Source: Paraburkholderia dilworthii (GTDB lineage: Bacteria; Pseudomonadota; Gammaproteobacteria; Burkholderiales; Burkholderiaceae). Taken from it: a DNA stretch of 64,000 bases. Below the pieces are notes generated by a model, which had not been told where the DNA came from, ran no database searches, and was given only the letters and a program-made list of their open reading frames with translations. The DNA lies in NCBI RefSeq assembly GCF_000472525.1, contig NZ_AWZT01000038.1:197-64196 (forward strand), given 5' to 3'. Made by a program: the position numbers and the translations under genes. Below are positions 9,765-18,923 of this stretch, one piece after another. Position 1 is the stretch's first letter. Each line of letters opens with the position of its first letter.

Positions 9765-11724
9765 TGCCAGCTCCTTTGCCGTCGCCGCCGACTTTCTTCT
9801 TTCTTCGGTTGCTGTCAAACGGCCTCACGGCGCCTTGCCGGGGCCGACTCTCGGCCTGTCCCGGGAATATCTTTATGCTGCTCGCAACTGCATCCGCAAT
9901 GTGTTCCTTGGCGATCACCCCGAGCACGCGAAGGGGACCGTGTCCCTCCTGTCGCCCAACCACGACCGCCATCGCCGCACGCTGTTTCCAAAGGCGGGTA
10001 ATCACACCGAACGCAACGTCGTTCTCCTCTACGACAATGAAGTTGCGCTGCGCGAGAGCGCCAAGTGAAATATCCGGAGCGCCATGACTCACGGCGCGGC
10101 GCAGTCCGGTATTGATCCGCAGCACTCCGTGGATTTCATGCGCCCTCGTGATCACGACATGCCGGAAAGCGGCGCCTTCTACACCGGCAAGCACGTCGCG
10201 AAACGGTACATGCTCATCGAGCACGAAGACATCGGTTTCCATGACCTGGGCCGCGCTCTGCACCAGAAACATATTCGCATGCAGGGCGTTGGGAATCGGG
10301 TGTCCGCGCCGCACGAGCTTGAGCGTATAGATACTTTCGGGAGACAGTAGCCGGCGTGCGCCGAGGCTGAAGGCCACCGCGATGATCATCGGCAGCACGA
10401 TGTCATAGTCCCGCGTCATTTCGAAGACCATCGCAACCGCGGTCATCGCGGCGCCTGTGCCGCCGCCGACCATTGCTCCCATGCCCACCATCGCAAACGC
10501 AGGTGCGCTGACGGGTGCCCCCGGCAGCGCAAGCGCAACCACGGACGCAAACGACGCCCCGAGTGTCGCACCGATAAAAAGCGACGGAGAAAACACGCCC
10601 CCAGACGAACCCGAACCGAGGCTGACCGATGTCGCCAGCATCTTGCACAGCGCCAGCATCAGCAGGAAAGCACCACCCTGCAGTTGTCCGTACAACGTGG
10701 CCTGGATTGTCGCGTAGCCGACACCTTCGACGTAATAATGCCCCGCATAGCGCCATAGCAGATACATCGTCGCGCCAACGATCAGCATCCCGAAGGCGTG
10801 ACGCCCGTATCGTCCCGGTATCTTGTCGAATCCATCTTCTGCCCAATGCAGCGCGCGTATCAGCAGCGCCGCGGCCACGCCCGTTGCGGCACCGAGTAGC
10901 GCATAAAGGATCAGCGTTAATGCACTGCCCGGCTGGTTTGGAATTGCGCCCAGTTGCGCAGGGACAAAGAACGCTGGCGCAGCACCGAAGAACAGCCGAC
11001 CTAGAAAGGTCGCCGTCCCCGTTGCAATCGCCACAGGCAGAAACGTGTTGACGCTGATCTCCGGCATCATCAATTCGGTGGCGAACAGCACCCCGCCGAT
11101 TGGCGTATTAAAGGTCGCGGCAATGCCGGCACCGGCGCCCGCGGCGACCAGCGTGATACGCTGCCCGGCCGTCATGGTCACCAGCTGACCGAGAGTCGAT
11201 CCGAGTGCGGAGCCGATCTGGATGATCGGCCCCTCGCGTCCGACGGCAGCGCCGGAGCCGATCGCCAGTGCAGATGCAATCGATTTCACCACGGCCACGA
11301 CGGGGCGGATCGCACCGCGCTTATAGTAGATCGCGTCCATCACCTCCGGTACCCCGTGTCCCTTGGCTTCCGGCGCAAATGTGCTCACGATCCAGGTGAC
11401 CGCGAGTCCGCCTACGACAGGCACGAGAATGACAAACATGCCCCACGGTGATGCGGGCGTGAAGCGGCTGGCATCATAGGCAACCGACAGTTGCCCGAGA
11501 AAGAACAGGTTGTGCACCAGCCCGATCAGTCCCCGGAACACGACGGCGCCGAGCCCAGTCACAATGCCGACGACGAACGCGAGACAACATAGCCAGTAGA
11601 GGGCGACCGGCATGACGGAATCGTCATCGAGGTGAGCGACCGGGCGTGGTTGCACCGGCGCGACCTTCACGTGGTGCGTCTGGCTGGAGGAATCCTGATC
11701 ATGCCGATGAGGCTCGCCCGTCAT
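9748..11724 (-). CDS. ClC-type chloride channel/transporter with CBS domains
   Basis: A 658-residue inner-membrane protein. A His-rich N-terminal tail (about 1-35) precedes the ClC core (about 40-455). The core carries the ion-path motifs GSGAAVGREGP, with the gating Glu in GREGP, and GVFSPSLFIGA. The first motif differs from the usual GSGIP, as in a subgroup of bacterial ClCs. The cytosolic C-terminus (about 475-625) contains two CBS-like segments (VFVLDEHVPFRDVLAGV and NFIVVEENDVAFGVI) that usually bind nucleotides. Whether it is a channel or a H+/Cl- exchanger cannot be settled here. The 84-residue protein gene overlaps its 3' end. Confidence 0.9.
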   Translation of the reverse strand: MTGEPHRHDQDSSSQTHHVKVAPVQPRPVAHLDDDSVMPVALYWLCCLAFVVGIVTGLGAVVFRGLIGLVHNLFFLGQLSVAYDASRFTPASPWGMFVILVPVVGGLAVTWIVSTFAPEAKGHGVPEVMDAIYYKRGAIRPVVAVVKSIASALAIGSGAAVGREGPIIQIGSALGSTLGQLVTMTAGQRITLVAAGAGAGIAATFNTPIGGVLFATELMMPEISVNTFLPVAIATGTATFLGRLFFGAAPAFFVPAQLGAIPNQPGSALTLILYALLGAATGVAAALLIRALHWAEDGFDKIPGRYGRHAFGMLIVGATMYLLWRYAGHYYVEGVGYATIQATLYGQLQGGAFLLMLALCKMLATSVSLGSGSSGGVFSPSLFIGATLGASFASVVALALPGAPVSAPAFAMVGMGAMVGGGTGAAMTAVAMVFEMTRDYDIVLPMIIAVAFSLGARRLLSPESIYTLKLVRRGHPIPNALHANMFLVQSAAQVMETDVFVLDEHVPFRDVLAGVEGAAFRHVVITRAHEIHGVLRINTGLRRAVSHGAPDISLGALAQRNFIVVEENDVAFGVITRLWKQRAAMAVVVGRQEGHGPLRVLGVIAKEHIADAVASSIKIFPGQAESRPRQGAVRPFDSNRRKKKVGGDGKGAGNETDA

Positions 11725-11890
11725 AGCTTGTCATCCCCAGAACGACTACATGGTGGATCTGCTGGCGTCATGCATGTCCGGGCGGCCATTCCGGACCTCG
11801 CGTCCAGCTTCCCAGCGATCCGCAAAAGCGTCCTGCCGGTCTTCCGGCACATCGTGCCGCGTGATCGCATTGCCCAACTCGCGCCTGCGC

Positions 11891-12478
11891 TCAACTGGTG
11901 CGTTTCATCCGTTCCATCATGGCCGTCGTTCCGCCCGGGCTCAGCGCACAGCGCATTGCGAACAGGATGACGATGACGCGCCAGACCGCCAGCAGCAGAA
12001 TATCCCAACCAAAACCAATCACGTTCCGGCCGCCTCCGACGTTGCCCAGCCATGACAACACCCAGACCCCCGCCAAACCACGGCGACAGCCACGCGATGT
12101 TCTTCCAGCCGAACCGGCTAGCTCGCTTGCGTGCAATTACATGGTAGTACACGGCGTAGAGCACGAAACCGATCGCAACCAGCGAAAACAGGAATGTGTT
12201 GGTTTTGAAGCCCGTCCAGTGATCACAGATTACTGCAGATGAAGCTAACTGTCGGGCGCCGCGCTCAATACGTTCCAATATCTGCTCGCCGTCATCAGTC
12301 CGATGATGGTGAGCACCGGCACCAGAATTTTCCACCCTGTAATGGTTGAATTGACGTTAAGCAGCCATCGGACGACCATCGGGTTCAGCAAGGCCGTGAC
12401 GCCCAGCAGCGACGTGCATGCGACAAAGCCAGTGGTCGTGAGTAGCCCTTCACTGCCAGGACGGATGAAATACGGCAA
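11891..12478 (-). pseudogene. APC-family amino acid permease, C-terminal remnant in three frames
   Basis: Three consecutive minus-strand frames carry pieces of one permease. 12478-12245 has YFIRPGSEGLLTTTGFVACTS and helices around PVLTIIGLMTASRYW. About 12240-12065 has TNTFLFSLVAIGFVLYAVYYH and ASRFGWKNIAWLSPWFGGG. About 12064-11891 has WVLSWLGNVGG, GWDILLLAVWRVIVILFAMR and the typical C-terminal end MMERMKR. The N-terminal two-thirds is missing; the MarR gene abuts it at 12511. At least two frameshifts plus truncation make function impossible. Confidence 0.65.
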
Positions 12479-12510
12479 ATAGTTGTTCGCGTAGGCACGA
12501 AGACGTTTTC

Positions 12511-12933
12511 TTATTGTCTGCCGGCTCCGCCGAATGCCCAGCCGAACGACTCCATCTCGGACTTGTGCAGCGACGCCAGTTTCAGCAGACAGCGCTCACC
12601 CTTCGCCGTAAGATGCACCTGAACCTGACGACGATCCACAGTGTCCGGCCGACGAACCACGAGGCCGACCGCTTCGCAGCGCGAGACCAGTGCGGCCGTT
12701 CCGTTCGGCGCGGCCTGGAGACGCTCGGCGAGTTCACCCACCGTTGCCCATTTACGCCCCGGAAACCCTCTGACATGAAGCAGTAATTGGTACTGCAACG
12801 GCGTAACGCCTTCCGCATGCGTAATTTCTTCGGAGAACCTGAGAAATTGTCGTAGCTGGTAACGGAATTCGGACATTGCCTCCAGATCCGGCTTGCCCGG
12901 TACCTTGACTGTGGTGCCTTTGCGGGAACCCAT
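12511..12933 (-). CDS. MarR-family transcriptional regulator
   Basis: A 140-residue protein with a winged-helix core: TPLQYQLLLHVRG, then the recognition region VGELAERLQAAPNGTAALVSRCEAVGLVVRRPDTVDRRQVQVHLT, with the DRR wing typical of MarR proteins, and a C-terminal dimerisation helix. It probably binds a palindromic operator and responds to a phenolic or other small ligand. Its 3' neighbour is the decayed APC permease, so its former target may be lost. Nothing in the upstream 250 bases identifies a divergent target other than the small secreted-protein gene at 13185. Confidence 0.82.
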   Translation of the reverse strand: MGSRKGTTVKVPGKPDLEAMSEFRYQLRQFLRFSEEITHAEGVTPLQYQLLLHVRGFPGRKWATVGELAERLQAAPNGTAALVSRCEAVGLVVRRPDTVDRRQVQVHLTAKGERCLLKLASLHKSEMESFGWAFGGAGRQ

Positions 12934-13184
12934 CCCACCTCCAGAAAATTCGACAACACATTAAAAATATGTCATCTTGTGCTTAAACCGCACGACGGCA
13001 TGCACGCGTACAGACGGTGCGCCGGGTGTTGCTCTCCTGCGGCGAACGCAGCGTTCAGAGGCCGTTCGCCATGTCAGGATGCTGCGATTCTAAAACGCCA
13101 GGAGCGGGAGACCGATTCTCTACGTGTCGCCTTGCTTGTCGTGTTCGTGCAGCCGCGATATTCCCGCTTATCCGGGAGTGATCG

Positions 13185-13505
13185 ATGATCCGTTATTTTG
13201 CGTGCGCATTACTTGTCGCGTTAGCAACACTACCGGCGGTTACGGCCATCGCAGACACGCCGGTCACCGTGCGTGTCGCGATGCTGGAGTCGCACGGTCC
13301 ACAGACCCTGTCTGGCGAACCCGTGTTCAGCGCGCACGATGGTGGAAACTTCCCCTCGGATCCGCGACAGTACCGCTCGCCCTCCGTTATCAACGGACCT
13401 TCGTATTTCTCCGCGCTGCGACGCTACGATCGCCAGCATTTAACGATGCCCCAGCGATTGCAGGGGTACGGGTTCGGCACTGGCTGGAGCGCGAAACCAC
13501 ACTAG
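13185..13505 (+). CDS. Small secreted hypothetical protein
   Basis: A 106-residue protein from the ATG at 13185, with GGAG about 10 bases upstream. Its N-terminus (MIRYFACALLVALATLPAVTA) is a convincing signal peptide. The mature part is polar with no recognised domain. The C-terminus ends quickly after a basic run and faces the convergent DUF4336 gene 30 bases away, so it may be shortened. Function unknown. Confidence 0.45.
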   Translation: MIRYFACALLVALATLPAVTAIADTPVTVRVAMLESHGPQTLSGEPVFSAHDGGNFPSDPRQYRSPSVINGPSYFSALRRYDRQHLTMPQRLQGYGFGTGWSAKPH

Positions 13506-13534
13506 TCGGTGCAAAACCCTTTGATGCCGAGTCC

Positions 13535-14305
13535 TCATTGCCGACCGATCAGCCACCGGAAGGCGCGCCTCAGCTCCGCAGCTCCGTCTCTGCAATACCA
13601 GCGGCCGTGCGAGATGATGACGCGTTCGGGATCCCATCGGATCATCGTTTCCACGGCGAGTCTGAGCTCGCTCCTGTGCCGTGCGAACGACAGCCGCATA
13701 TCACGTGGCATCTGACCATCGGGGTGCCGCACACCGCCCAGTTGAGTGAGAATCCGCGCCATCGGAGAATCAAGCCTGTCCGACTCGAAGTTTTCTATCA
13801 GATCCGCCAGGATCAGGGTCCGCGAGACACGATGAAAAAACACGATTTCCGTAAAGTAACTACCTGCAATGGGTAATGTCGCTATATGCGGTTCCCATCC
13901 GTAGGCCGTGATTCCGTTCAGTGGCAGACGGTGCGTAATGGGTGGATCCGACATGCCTCTCCCGTCGCTTGGGGCCACATATGCCAGCGCGTCCGGATAC
14001 GCCGATGACCAGTCCTGGAGCCACCGGGTGTGCATCCGGTTCGGCCCAATAAGCCAGCTCGGTGTTCCGACCTGCGCCAGCGCAACCTTGAGGGCAGGCG
14101 TAAGCCGGGTGGGCGAATGGATGAACAGCTGCCGTCCAGCGGTACGGATTATCGTCATTCTGGTTGGAAACGCAATCCTAAAGCAAGGAATGCCGAACCG
14201 GATCGCCGGACCGTCCACGATCCAGACATCCGGCGCAATCTCCTTCAACGTGTCGAGCGGCGGATACGTCACTGTCTGTGTTGCAGGACTGTCGACTGCG
14301 CTCAT
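13535..14305 (-). CDS. DUF4336 (metallo-beta-lactamase-like fold) protein
   Basis: A 256-residue protein assigned to the DUF4336 family from its layout: LKEIAPDVWIVDGPAIRFG, then MTIIRTAGRQLFIHSPTRLT, LIGPNRMHTRWLQDWSSAYP, ILADLIENFES, and a C-terminal RVIISHGRWYCRDGAAELRRAFRWL. The fold resembles metallo-beta-lactamases, but the HxHxDH zinc motif is replaced (IGPNRMH), as is usual for the family, so hydrolase activity is not assured. I chose the ATG at 14305, which has AGGGGG about 12 bases upstream; the frame is open to 14344. Role unknown. Confidence 0.75.
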   Translation of the reverse strand: MSAVDSPATQTVTYPPLDTLKEIAPDVWIVDGPAIRFGIPCFRIAFPTRMTIIRTAGRQLFIHSPTRLTPALKVALAQVGTPSWLIGPNRMHTRWLQDWSSAYPDALAYVAPSDGRGMSDPPITHRLPLNGITAYGWEPHIATLPIAGSYFTEIVFFHRVSRTLILADLIENFESDRLDSPMARILTQLGGVRHPDGQMPRDMRLSFARHRSELRLAVETMIRWDPERVIISHGRWYCRDGAAELRRAFRWLIGRQ

Positions 14306-15618
14306 CGGCGTGTAAGCCCCCTGAATTTTTGAAACTGGCGCCATTGCGCCGTGCAGATCCTAGCGTGTAGCTGCGCCGGACAGGCTTTAGTCATAGCATG
14401 ACATAAATCGGGCTCGCACCGGGCCATAGTCTTGCAGGGTTTAAATCATCGGTGCCAGTGTTGCCCGTTGGGCTCCGGTCCAATTCCGATTGCAGGGGCT
14501 CCATGATAGCCAGCCGCGAAGGCAGAAGTATCATCGAGCGCCGCGTCTGGCCCATGCGGCATAATTGTAATGCACCCAGCCAGGCCAATCATCCGTGCAA
14601 AAATACCCAGAAGTCTGATCACGATCCCTCCGCTTTCACCGGGCCACCACTGGAAAAGAACAGGCGCGCTCGGTTCGGAGCGGGTCTGCACAGAATGACG
14701 TCCGGGCGTTACTGTCAGGCCAGTCCCCCGCAAGCGCCGCGCGCGATGAGCTTACATGCAGTCGTTGATTGAGGAAATGTGGAGAACCCGTATCCTCGGT
14801 TTAAAGACCAGCAGTCGGCTCATGCACAGGGTGTCCCGAGACTCCTTCTTTGGGCGATCACACAAGCCGGTAGACTAGTTCGCCATTTGACAACCGGCGA
14901 GCCGGGAAGGCGCAATAGAGAGCATCCGTCACGCCGAGGCAACGTCCTGTGCGCGCAACGCTCAGCGCACTCGCGGGAATAGCCTCGAGTTCGGGCCGTG
15001 GTTCATTGATGCGGTCGTTCTCCAATGCTCCATATGGTCCGACACGCGAACTTCAACAGGATTTAATAGCGTATTTTGCGGACGACGGAGGCACGGACCG
15101 GTGAAACCTTCTATCTGGAGCAATCACACTTTGCACCGGGAACCCGGACACTATCGGCGATCGAAGGGATGGCGACGGATGCAGCCACGCGACCCATGAT
15201 TGCGGCATTGAAGCGATCGCGCAATGCAACCCGCTGAACAAACACCGATGCGATACCACGACAGCACAGAACGAGATTCCGCACTGCGAAGAATTACCCA
15301 TCGAGTGCACCGCCAGAGGTTCCGCAGAAACTCACTTTCGACGACTAGCTCGTTTCTAACTTGGTGTGTCAAGAATCTGCTTCTTGAAAGGCAGCTCTTC
15401 TACGCAGCGCATGCAGCAACGTGATATCGGGTTGCGCCCCAACCGGGCGACGAGCTGACTGCCAGCGGCGCGGGCGCCAGTTCGTGGGAAGGCAAAGCTG
15501 CGCCAGACTAGCTGCGCAGCACGTGGACAAGATTCTTCGCGACTCCTGCCCCCGGGTTCCGTTGCACTAAGGCCGTCAACTGTGTTGAAGCAAGCATTTC
15601 GCCACCGGTACGCCGCCA
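14306..15618. other. Gene-poor stretch before the gamma-resorcylate cluster
   Basis: About 1.3 kb without a supported gene. A plus-strand stretch at 15110-15235 reads ETFYLEQSHFAPG and LSAIEGMATDAATR in one frame, preceded in another by LQQDLIAYFADDGGTDR. This could be a frameshifted gene remnant of unrecognised family. No terminator or repeat was found. Confidence 0.4.
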
Positions 15619-16686
15619 TCATCCGGCAACCTGGCTACCAGTGCCGGCCCACGCGCGCTCGATCAGTTCGGTCAGCGCAGTTGTTTCCAGCGGCCGTGGA
15701 TTGGCGTACGGGTTAGCCAGCAACTGATCCACCGCCCCGGCGATACCCTCTTCCGGCATACCAATGTCCTTCAGCGCCATGGGAATCCGACAGACACGCT
15801 CCAGAGCAAGGAGAGTATTGACCGGATCGTCATCGTTCATCGCGTCGGACAAACGCGCCATTGCGTCCGGTATCGCCGGCGCATTGAACTCGAGCACATA
15901 CGGCAGCACGATCGTATGCGTTTCCGCGTGCGGCAGATTGAAGGCTCCGCCCAACGTATGACAAAGCTTGTGATGCAATCCCATCGTGGTGCTGCCGAGA
16001 CAACATGAACAGAGCCACGCGCCGTATAGCATGTCACTTCTGACGGCGGGATCGTGAGGCGCTTCGATCAATTCCGGCAGCGCACGGACGAGCGAGCGCA
16101 CACCTTCTTGTGCCATCAGCGAGATGATTGGGTTAGTGTCCGGTGCGTAGAGCGCCTCGACTGCGTGAGCGATTGCATTGAACGCAGACAGGGCCGATAT
16201 GTGGGAGGGCAACGACAGGCTCAGATTCACGTCGTAGATAACGGTTTCTGGCAAGATTCTCGGGCTTCGCTGCGTCGTCTTCAGACCGTCTTTCGTTTCA
16301 CCGAGAATAGGCGTCATTTCGGAACCGGCGTAGGTCGTCGGCAGGACGATCTGCGGAAGATCCGTCCGAAGTGCGATCGCCTTGCCCAAGCCAATTGTCG
16401 ATCCACCGCCAATGGACACGACACCATCGGCACGCAGATCCTGCACCACATCAAGCGCACGTTCCGTCACATCGACGGGCGTATGCATGGTCGCGTCGGC
16501 GAATATGCCAACCACCCGTTCTCCTGCCCATTGACGTGCACGCTCGGCCAGTGCGGTCTGCCCAGGTGTGCATAGTATGAGCAAGCGCTTCAGTCCAAGC
16601 CGCTGCGCCTCATCGGCAAGCTGTGCTCCGGTCCCGGAACCGAAGATGACACGAGCGGGCTGCGCCTGATAGATAAAAGATTCCAT
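15619..16686 (-). CDS. graC: Maleylacetate reductase
   Basis: A 355-residue enzyme of the iron-alcohol-dehydrogenase-like maleylacetate reductase family, reducing maleylacetate to 3-oxoadipate with NAD(P)H. Visible marks are an N-terminal dinucleotide-binding half with GGGSTIGLGKAIAL and LPTTYAGSEMTPI, then FNAIAHAVEALYA and the HHKLCHTLGG metal/active-site motif in the helical C-terminal half. It is the last gene of the minus-strand gamma-resorcylate operon, 37 bases after the dioxygenase gene, and completes ring-cleavage product processing. The 3-oxoadipate CoA-transferase and thiolase are not in the window, so the final steps must be encoded elsewhere. Confidence 0.93.
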   Translation of the reverse strand: MESFIYQAQPARVIFGSGTGAQLADEAQRLGLKRLLILCTPGQTALAERARQWAGERVVGIFADATMHTPVDVTERALDVVQDLRADGVVSIGGGSTIGLGKAIALRTDLPQIVLPTTYAGSEMTPILGETKDGLKTTQRSPRILPETVIYDVNLSLSLPSHISALSAFNAIAHAVEALYAPDTNPIISLMAQEGVRSLVRALPELIEAPHDPAVRSDMLYGAWLCSCCLGSTTMGLHHKLCHTLGGAFNLPHAETHTIVLPYVLEFNAPAIPDAMARLSDAMNDDDPVNTLLALERVCRIPMALKDIGMPEEGIAGAVDQLLANPYANPRPLETTALTELIERAWAGTGSQVAG

Positions 16687-16723
16687 ATCGCACCTGGAGA
16701 TTCAGACAGCCTGAACTGATGGT

Positions 16724-17599
16724 TCACACCGCGCTTTCATGCGCAGGGTTGAGGACGAATGTGAAATCCAGCGTGCTGTATGGCACATCGATCTTTGTAC
16801 CATCGGGCGCAATGCCGGCGTCGTGCTGCTGCCAGTCGGCGATCAAAGAGGAGCGCACGCCAAATACCGCGTCCGAATCCAGATACCGGTCTCCCGAGCG
16901 AAAGACGTGTGTGATCAGGCGCTCGTAGCCTGGCGCTTCGATCATGAAATGCAGATGCGCGGGCCGCCACGGGTGACGGCCGAGCGCCTCGAGCATCTTT
17001 CCGACGGGGCCGTCATACGGAATCGGATACGACTCGGCCGTGACGGACCGGAAATTGAATGAGCCGTCCGCGCGGCTGCGCAATCTTCCACGACCGAGCG
17101 CGTCAGCATTGCCGTCGTACTGCACGTCGTAGAACCCGTCGGAGTCGGCCTGCCATACGTCGATAATGGCGTTTGCGACAGGCTCACCGCCGAGCCCCTT
17201 CACTCTTCCCATCACGAAGCAAGGTTCCCCTTTCGCACCGTTCGCCACGTCGTCGCCATTCTGATACGCCGGTGCATCGGCGACGAAGAACGGGCCCAAC
17301 ACAGTTGACTCGGTGCATCCAGCCGGCTTGCGGTTATTCATCGCCGTGACCAACATCGACAGACCGAGCGTATCCGACAGGAGAATGAACTCCTGGCGTT
17401 TATCGTCGGTGATATGGCCAGCGGCCGTGAGGAACTCGATTCCCTTGAACCACTCCTCCTCGGTCAATCTGACCTCACGAGCGAATGCGTGCAGGTGTTG
17501 GACAAGGTTCGTCATGATCTGATTGAGGCGGGGATTTACCCCTTCAGCATGTCGTGCCAACACGATCTGTGTGATGGTGTCTTCGTCGACGTTACGCAT
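16724..17599 (-). CDS. graB: Hydroxyquinol 1,2-dioxygenase
   Basis: A 291-residue intradiol ring-cleavage dioxygenase converting hydroxyquinol (benzene-1,2,4-triol) to maleylacetate. The N-terminal helical dimerisation domain (about 1-100) is followed by STVLGPFFV and the beta-sandwich catalytic domain. The Fe(III) ligands expected from the family are visible as Tyr near 157 (DGFYDVQY), Tyr191 (ESYPIP) and the two His of RPAHLHF (215 and 217). The choice of hydroxyquinol over catechol rests on overall resemblance and on context: maleylacetate reductase downstream, and resorcinol hydroxylase and gamma-resorcylate decarboxylase upstream in the same operon. The 24-base gap to the porin stop supports co-transcription. 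Confidence 0.92.
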   Translation of the reverse strand: MRNVDEDTITQIVLARHAEGVNPRLNQIMTNLVQHLHAFAREVRLTEEEWFKGIEFLTAAGHITDDKRQEFILLSDTLGLSMLVTAMNNRKPAGCTESTVLGPFFVADAPAYQNGDDVANGAKGEPCFVMGRVKGLGGEPVANAIIDVWQADSDGFYDVQYDGNADALGRGRLRSRADGSFNFRSVTAESYPIPYDGPVGKMLEALGRHPWRPAHLHFMIEAPGYERLITHVFRSGDRYLDSDAVFGVRSSLIADWQQHDAGIAPDGTKIDVPYSTLDFTFVLNPAHESAV

Positions 17600-17622
17600 C
17601 GTAATCTCCCACTTCTACCGGT

Positions 17623-18846
17623 TCAGAACTTGTGACGCATGCCAAGGCGCAGGCCGACCTGTTTGTCCGTTGCGGAAGGCGTAAATCCGCTGATGGCAGC
17701 GACTGACGACTGTCCGAGCGAATCGCGACCAGTCGCCCGTTGCAACGCCACTAGCGCATAGATGTCGGTGCGCTTTGACAGACTGTAGTCCATTGCGAAG
17801 TTCAGTTGCATATACTTCGCTCCCCCATCGCCCTTGACGGAATTGCGCGTCGTATAGTCGAATGCGACGCCGGCCAGCAGCGCCGGTGTAATCAACGTCC
17901 GCACACCCAGTTCCGCGTTCGTGAATACCGCATTGCCGCGGTACCCAAACGGGTTCGGTCCAGAACTTGATCCGAGGCCTTCAAAGCGCGTGTTGGTAAC
18001 GACCGCGCTGACCGTTGTCCGGCTCAGCGCGTATGAAGCTCCCAAACCGACGATTTCCAGTGTGTTGGCAGACGCATAGCCGGCGTAGGCCGGTAGCGCC
18101 TGCGGTGCGGTCGCCGAGCCGAGCGAGCCGATGTTGTTCACCGTCGCAAGACCTTTGTTCGGCGTGTTTCCATAGAACGAGACGTTCGGGTTGCGCGCAT
18201 TCAGGTAGCCGGCGCCCGCAGAAAACGCGCCTCCGTTGTAACTGACACCGAGCGACCAGATCTGATTGCGCGACTGGCTGCCAGCCACTCCGCCGAAACT
18301 GTAAAGTGCTCCGGCTTTCAGTCCACCGAAGCTTGGTGTCGTGTATTTGACCGAATTGTTGATGCGGCTGGTATTCGCGAGATTGTCGACGTCTCCGATA
18401 TGCGACGACATATACCCAGCCCAGTAAGGAGCCGAAAACTGCTGGATCGACTCGACCACTGGATCGTACTGACGGCCGGCCGTCATGGTGCCGATGTTCG
18501 GCGACGACAGGCCCACATATGCCTGCCGGCCGAACTCGGCACCGCCTTGCGCCAGTGCGCCACTATTGACCATAAAGCCATTTTCAAGCACGAATATAGC
18601 CTTGATCTGATTGCCGAGATCTTCGGCGCCTCGCAGGCCCCAGCGGCTACCCGACAAACCTGTCGCATGTGCGTCAGTCAAAGCAACCAGACTTTTCCCG
18701 TTCACCTGACCGCCCGATTTTCCTGTCTGCGCGCTATTCTGGTAGCTCATACCCACATCGACAACGCCATAAAGTGTGACGCTGCTCTGCGCATGCGCCG
18801 ATAAAGCCGTCACGAGAATAGCGCCACCACAGACTGCCTTTTTCAT
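17623..18846 (-). CDS. Outer-membrane porin (OmpC-like, Burkholderia type)
   Basis: A 407-residue general-porin-family protein with a signal peptide (MKKAVCGGAILVTALSAHAQ), the classic start SSVTLYGVVDVGMSY, SRWGLRGAEDLG, the loop-3 region around FGRQAYVGL, MTAGRQYDP, and the C-terminal QVGLRLGMRHKF ending in Phe for Bam recognition. AAGGAG precedes the ATG. It sits inside the gamma-resorcylate operon between the transporter and dioxygenase genes and probably lets aromatic acids cross the outer membrane. It is a close paralogue (roughly three-quarters identical in the N-terminal 150 residues by eye) of the porin at 25629. Confidence 0.93.
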   Translation of the reverse strand: MKKAVCGGAILVTALSAHAQSSVTLYGVVDVGMSYQNSAQTGKSGGQVNGKSLVALTDAHATGLSGSRWGLRGAEDLGNQIKAIFVLENGFMVNSGALAQGGAEFGRQAYVGLSSPNIGTMTAGRQYDPVVESIQQFSAPYWAGYMSSHIGDVDNLANTSRINNSVKYTTPSFGGLKAGALYSFGGVAGSQSRNQIWSLGVSYNGGAFSAGAGYLNARNPNVSFYGNTPNKGLATVNNIGSLGSATAPQALPAYAGYASANTLEIVGLGASYALSRTTVSAVVTNTRFEGLGSSSGPNPFGYRGNAVFTNAELGVRTLITPALLAGVAFDYTTRNSVKGDGGAKYMQLNFAMDYSLSKRTDIYALVALQRATGRDSLGQSSVAAISGFTPSATDKQVGLRLGMRHKF

Positions 18847-18923
18847 TATGAAGTCTCCTTTAGTTCTACTATTAATTTGTACCGCTTTTATTGAACACGA
18901 CGACAGCGTGGCTGTGGCCGCTG

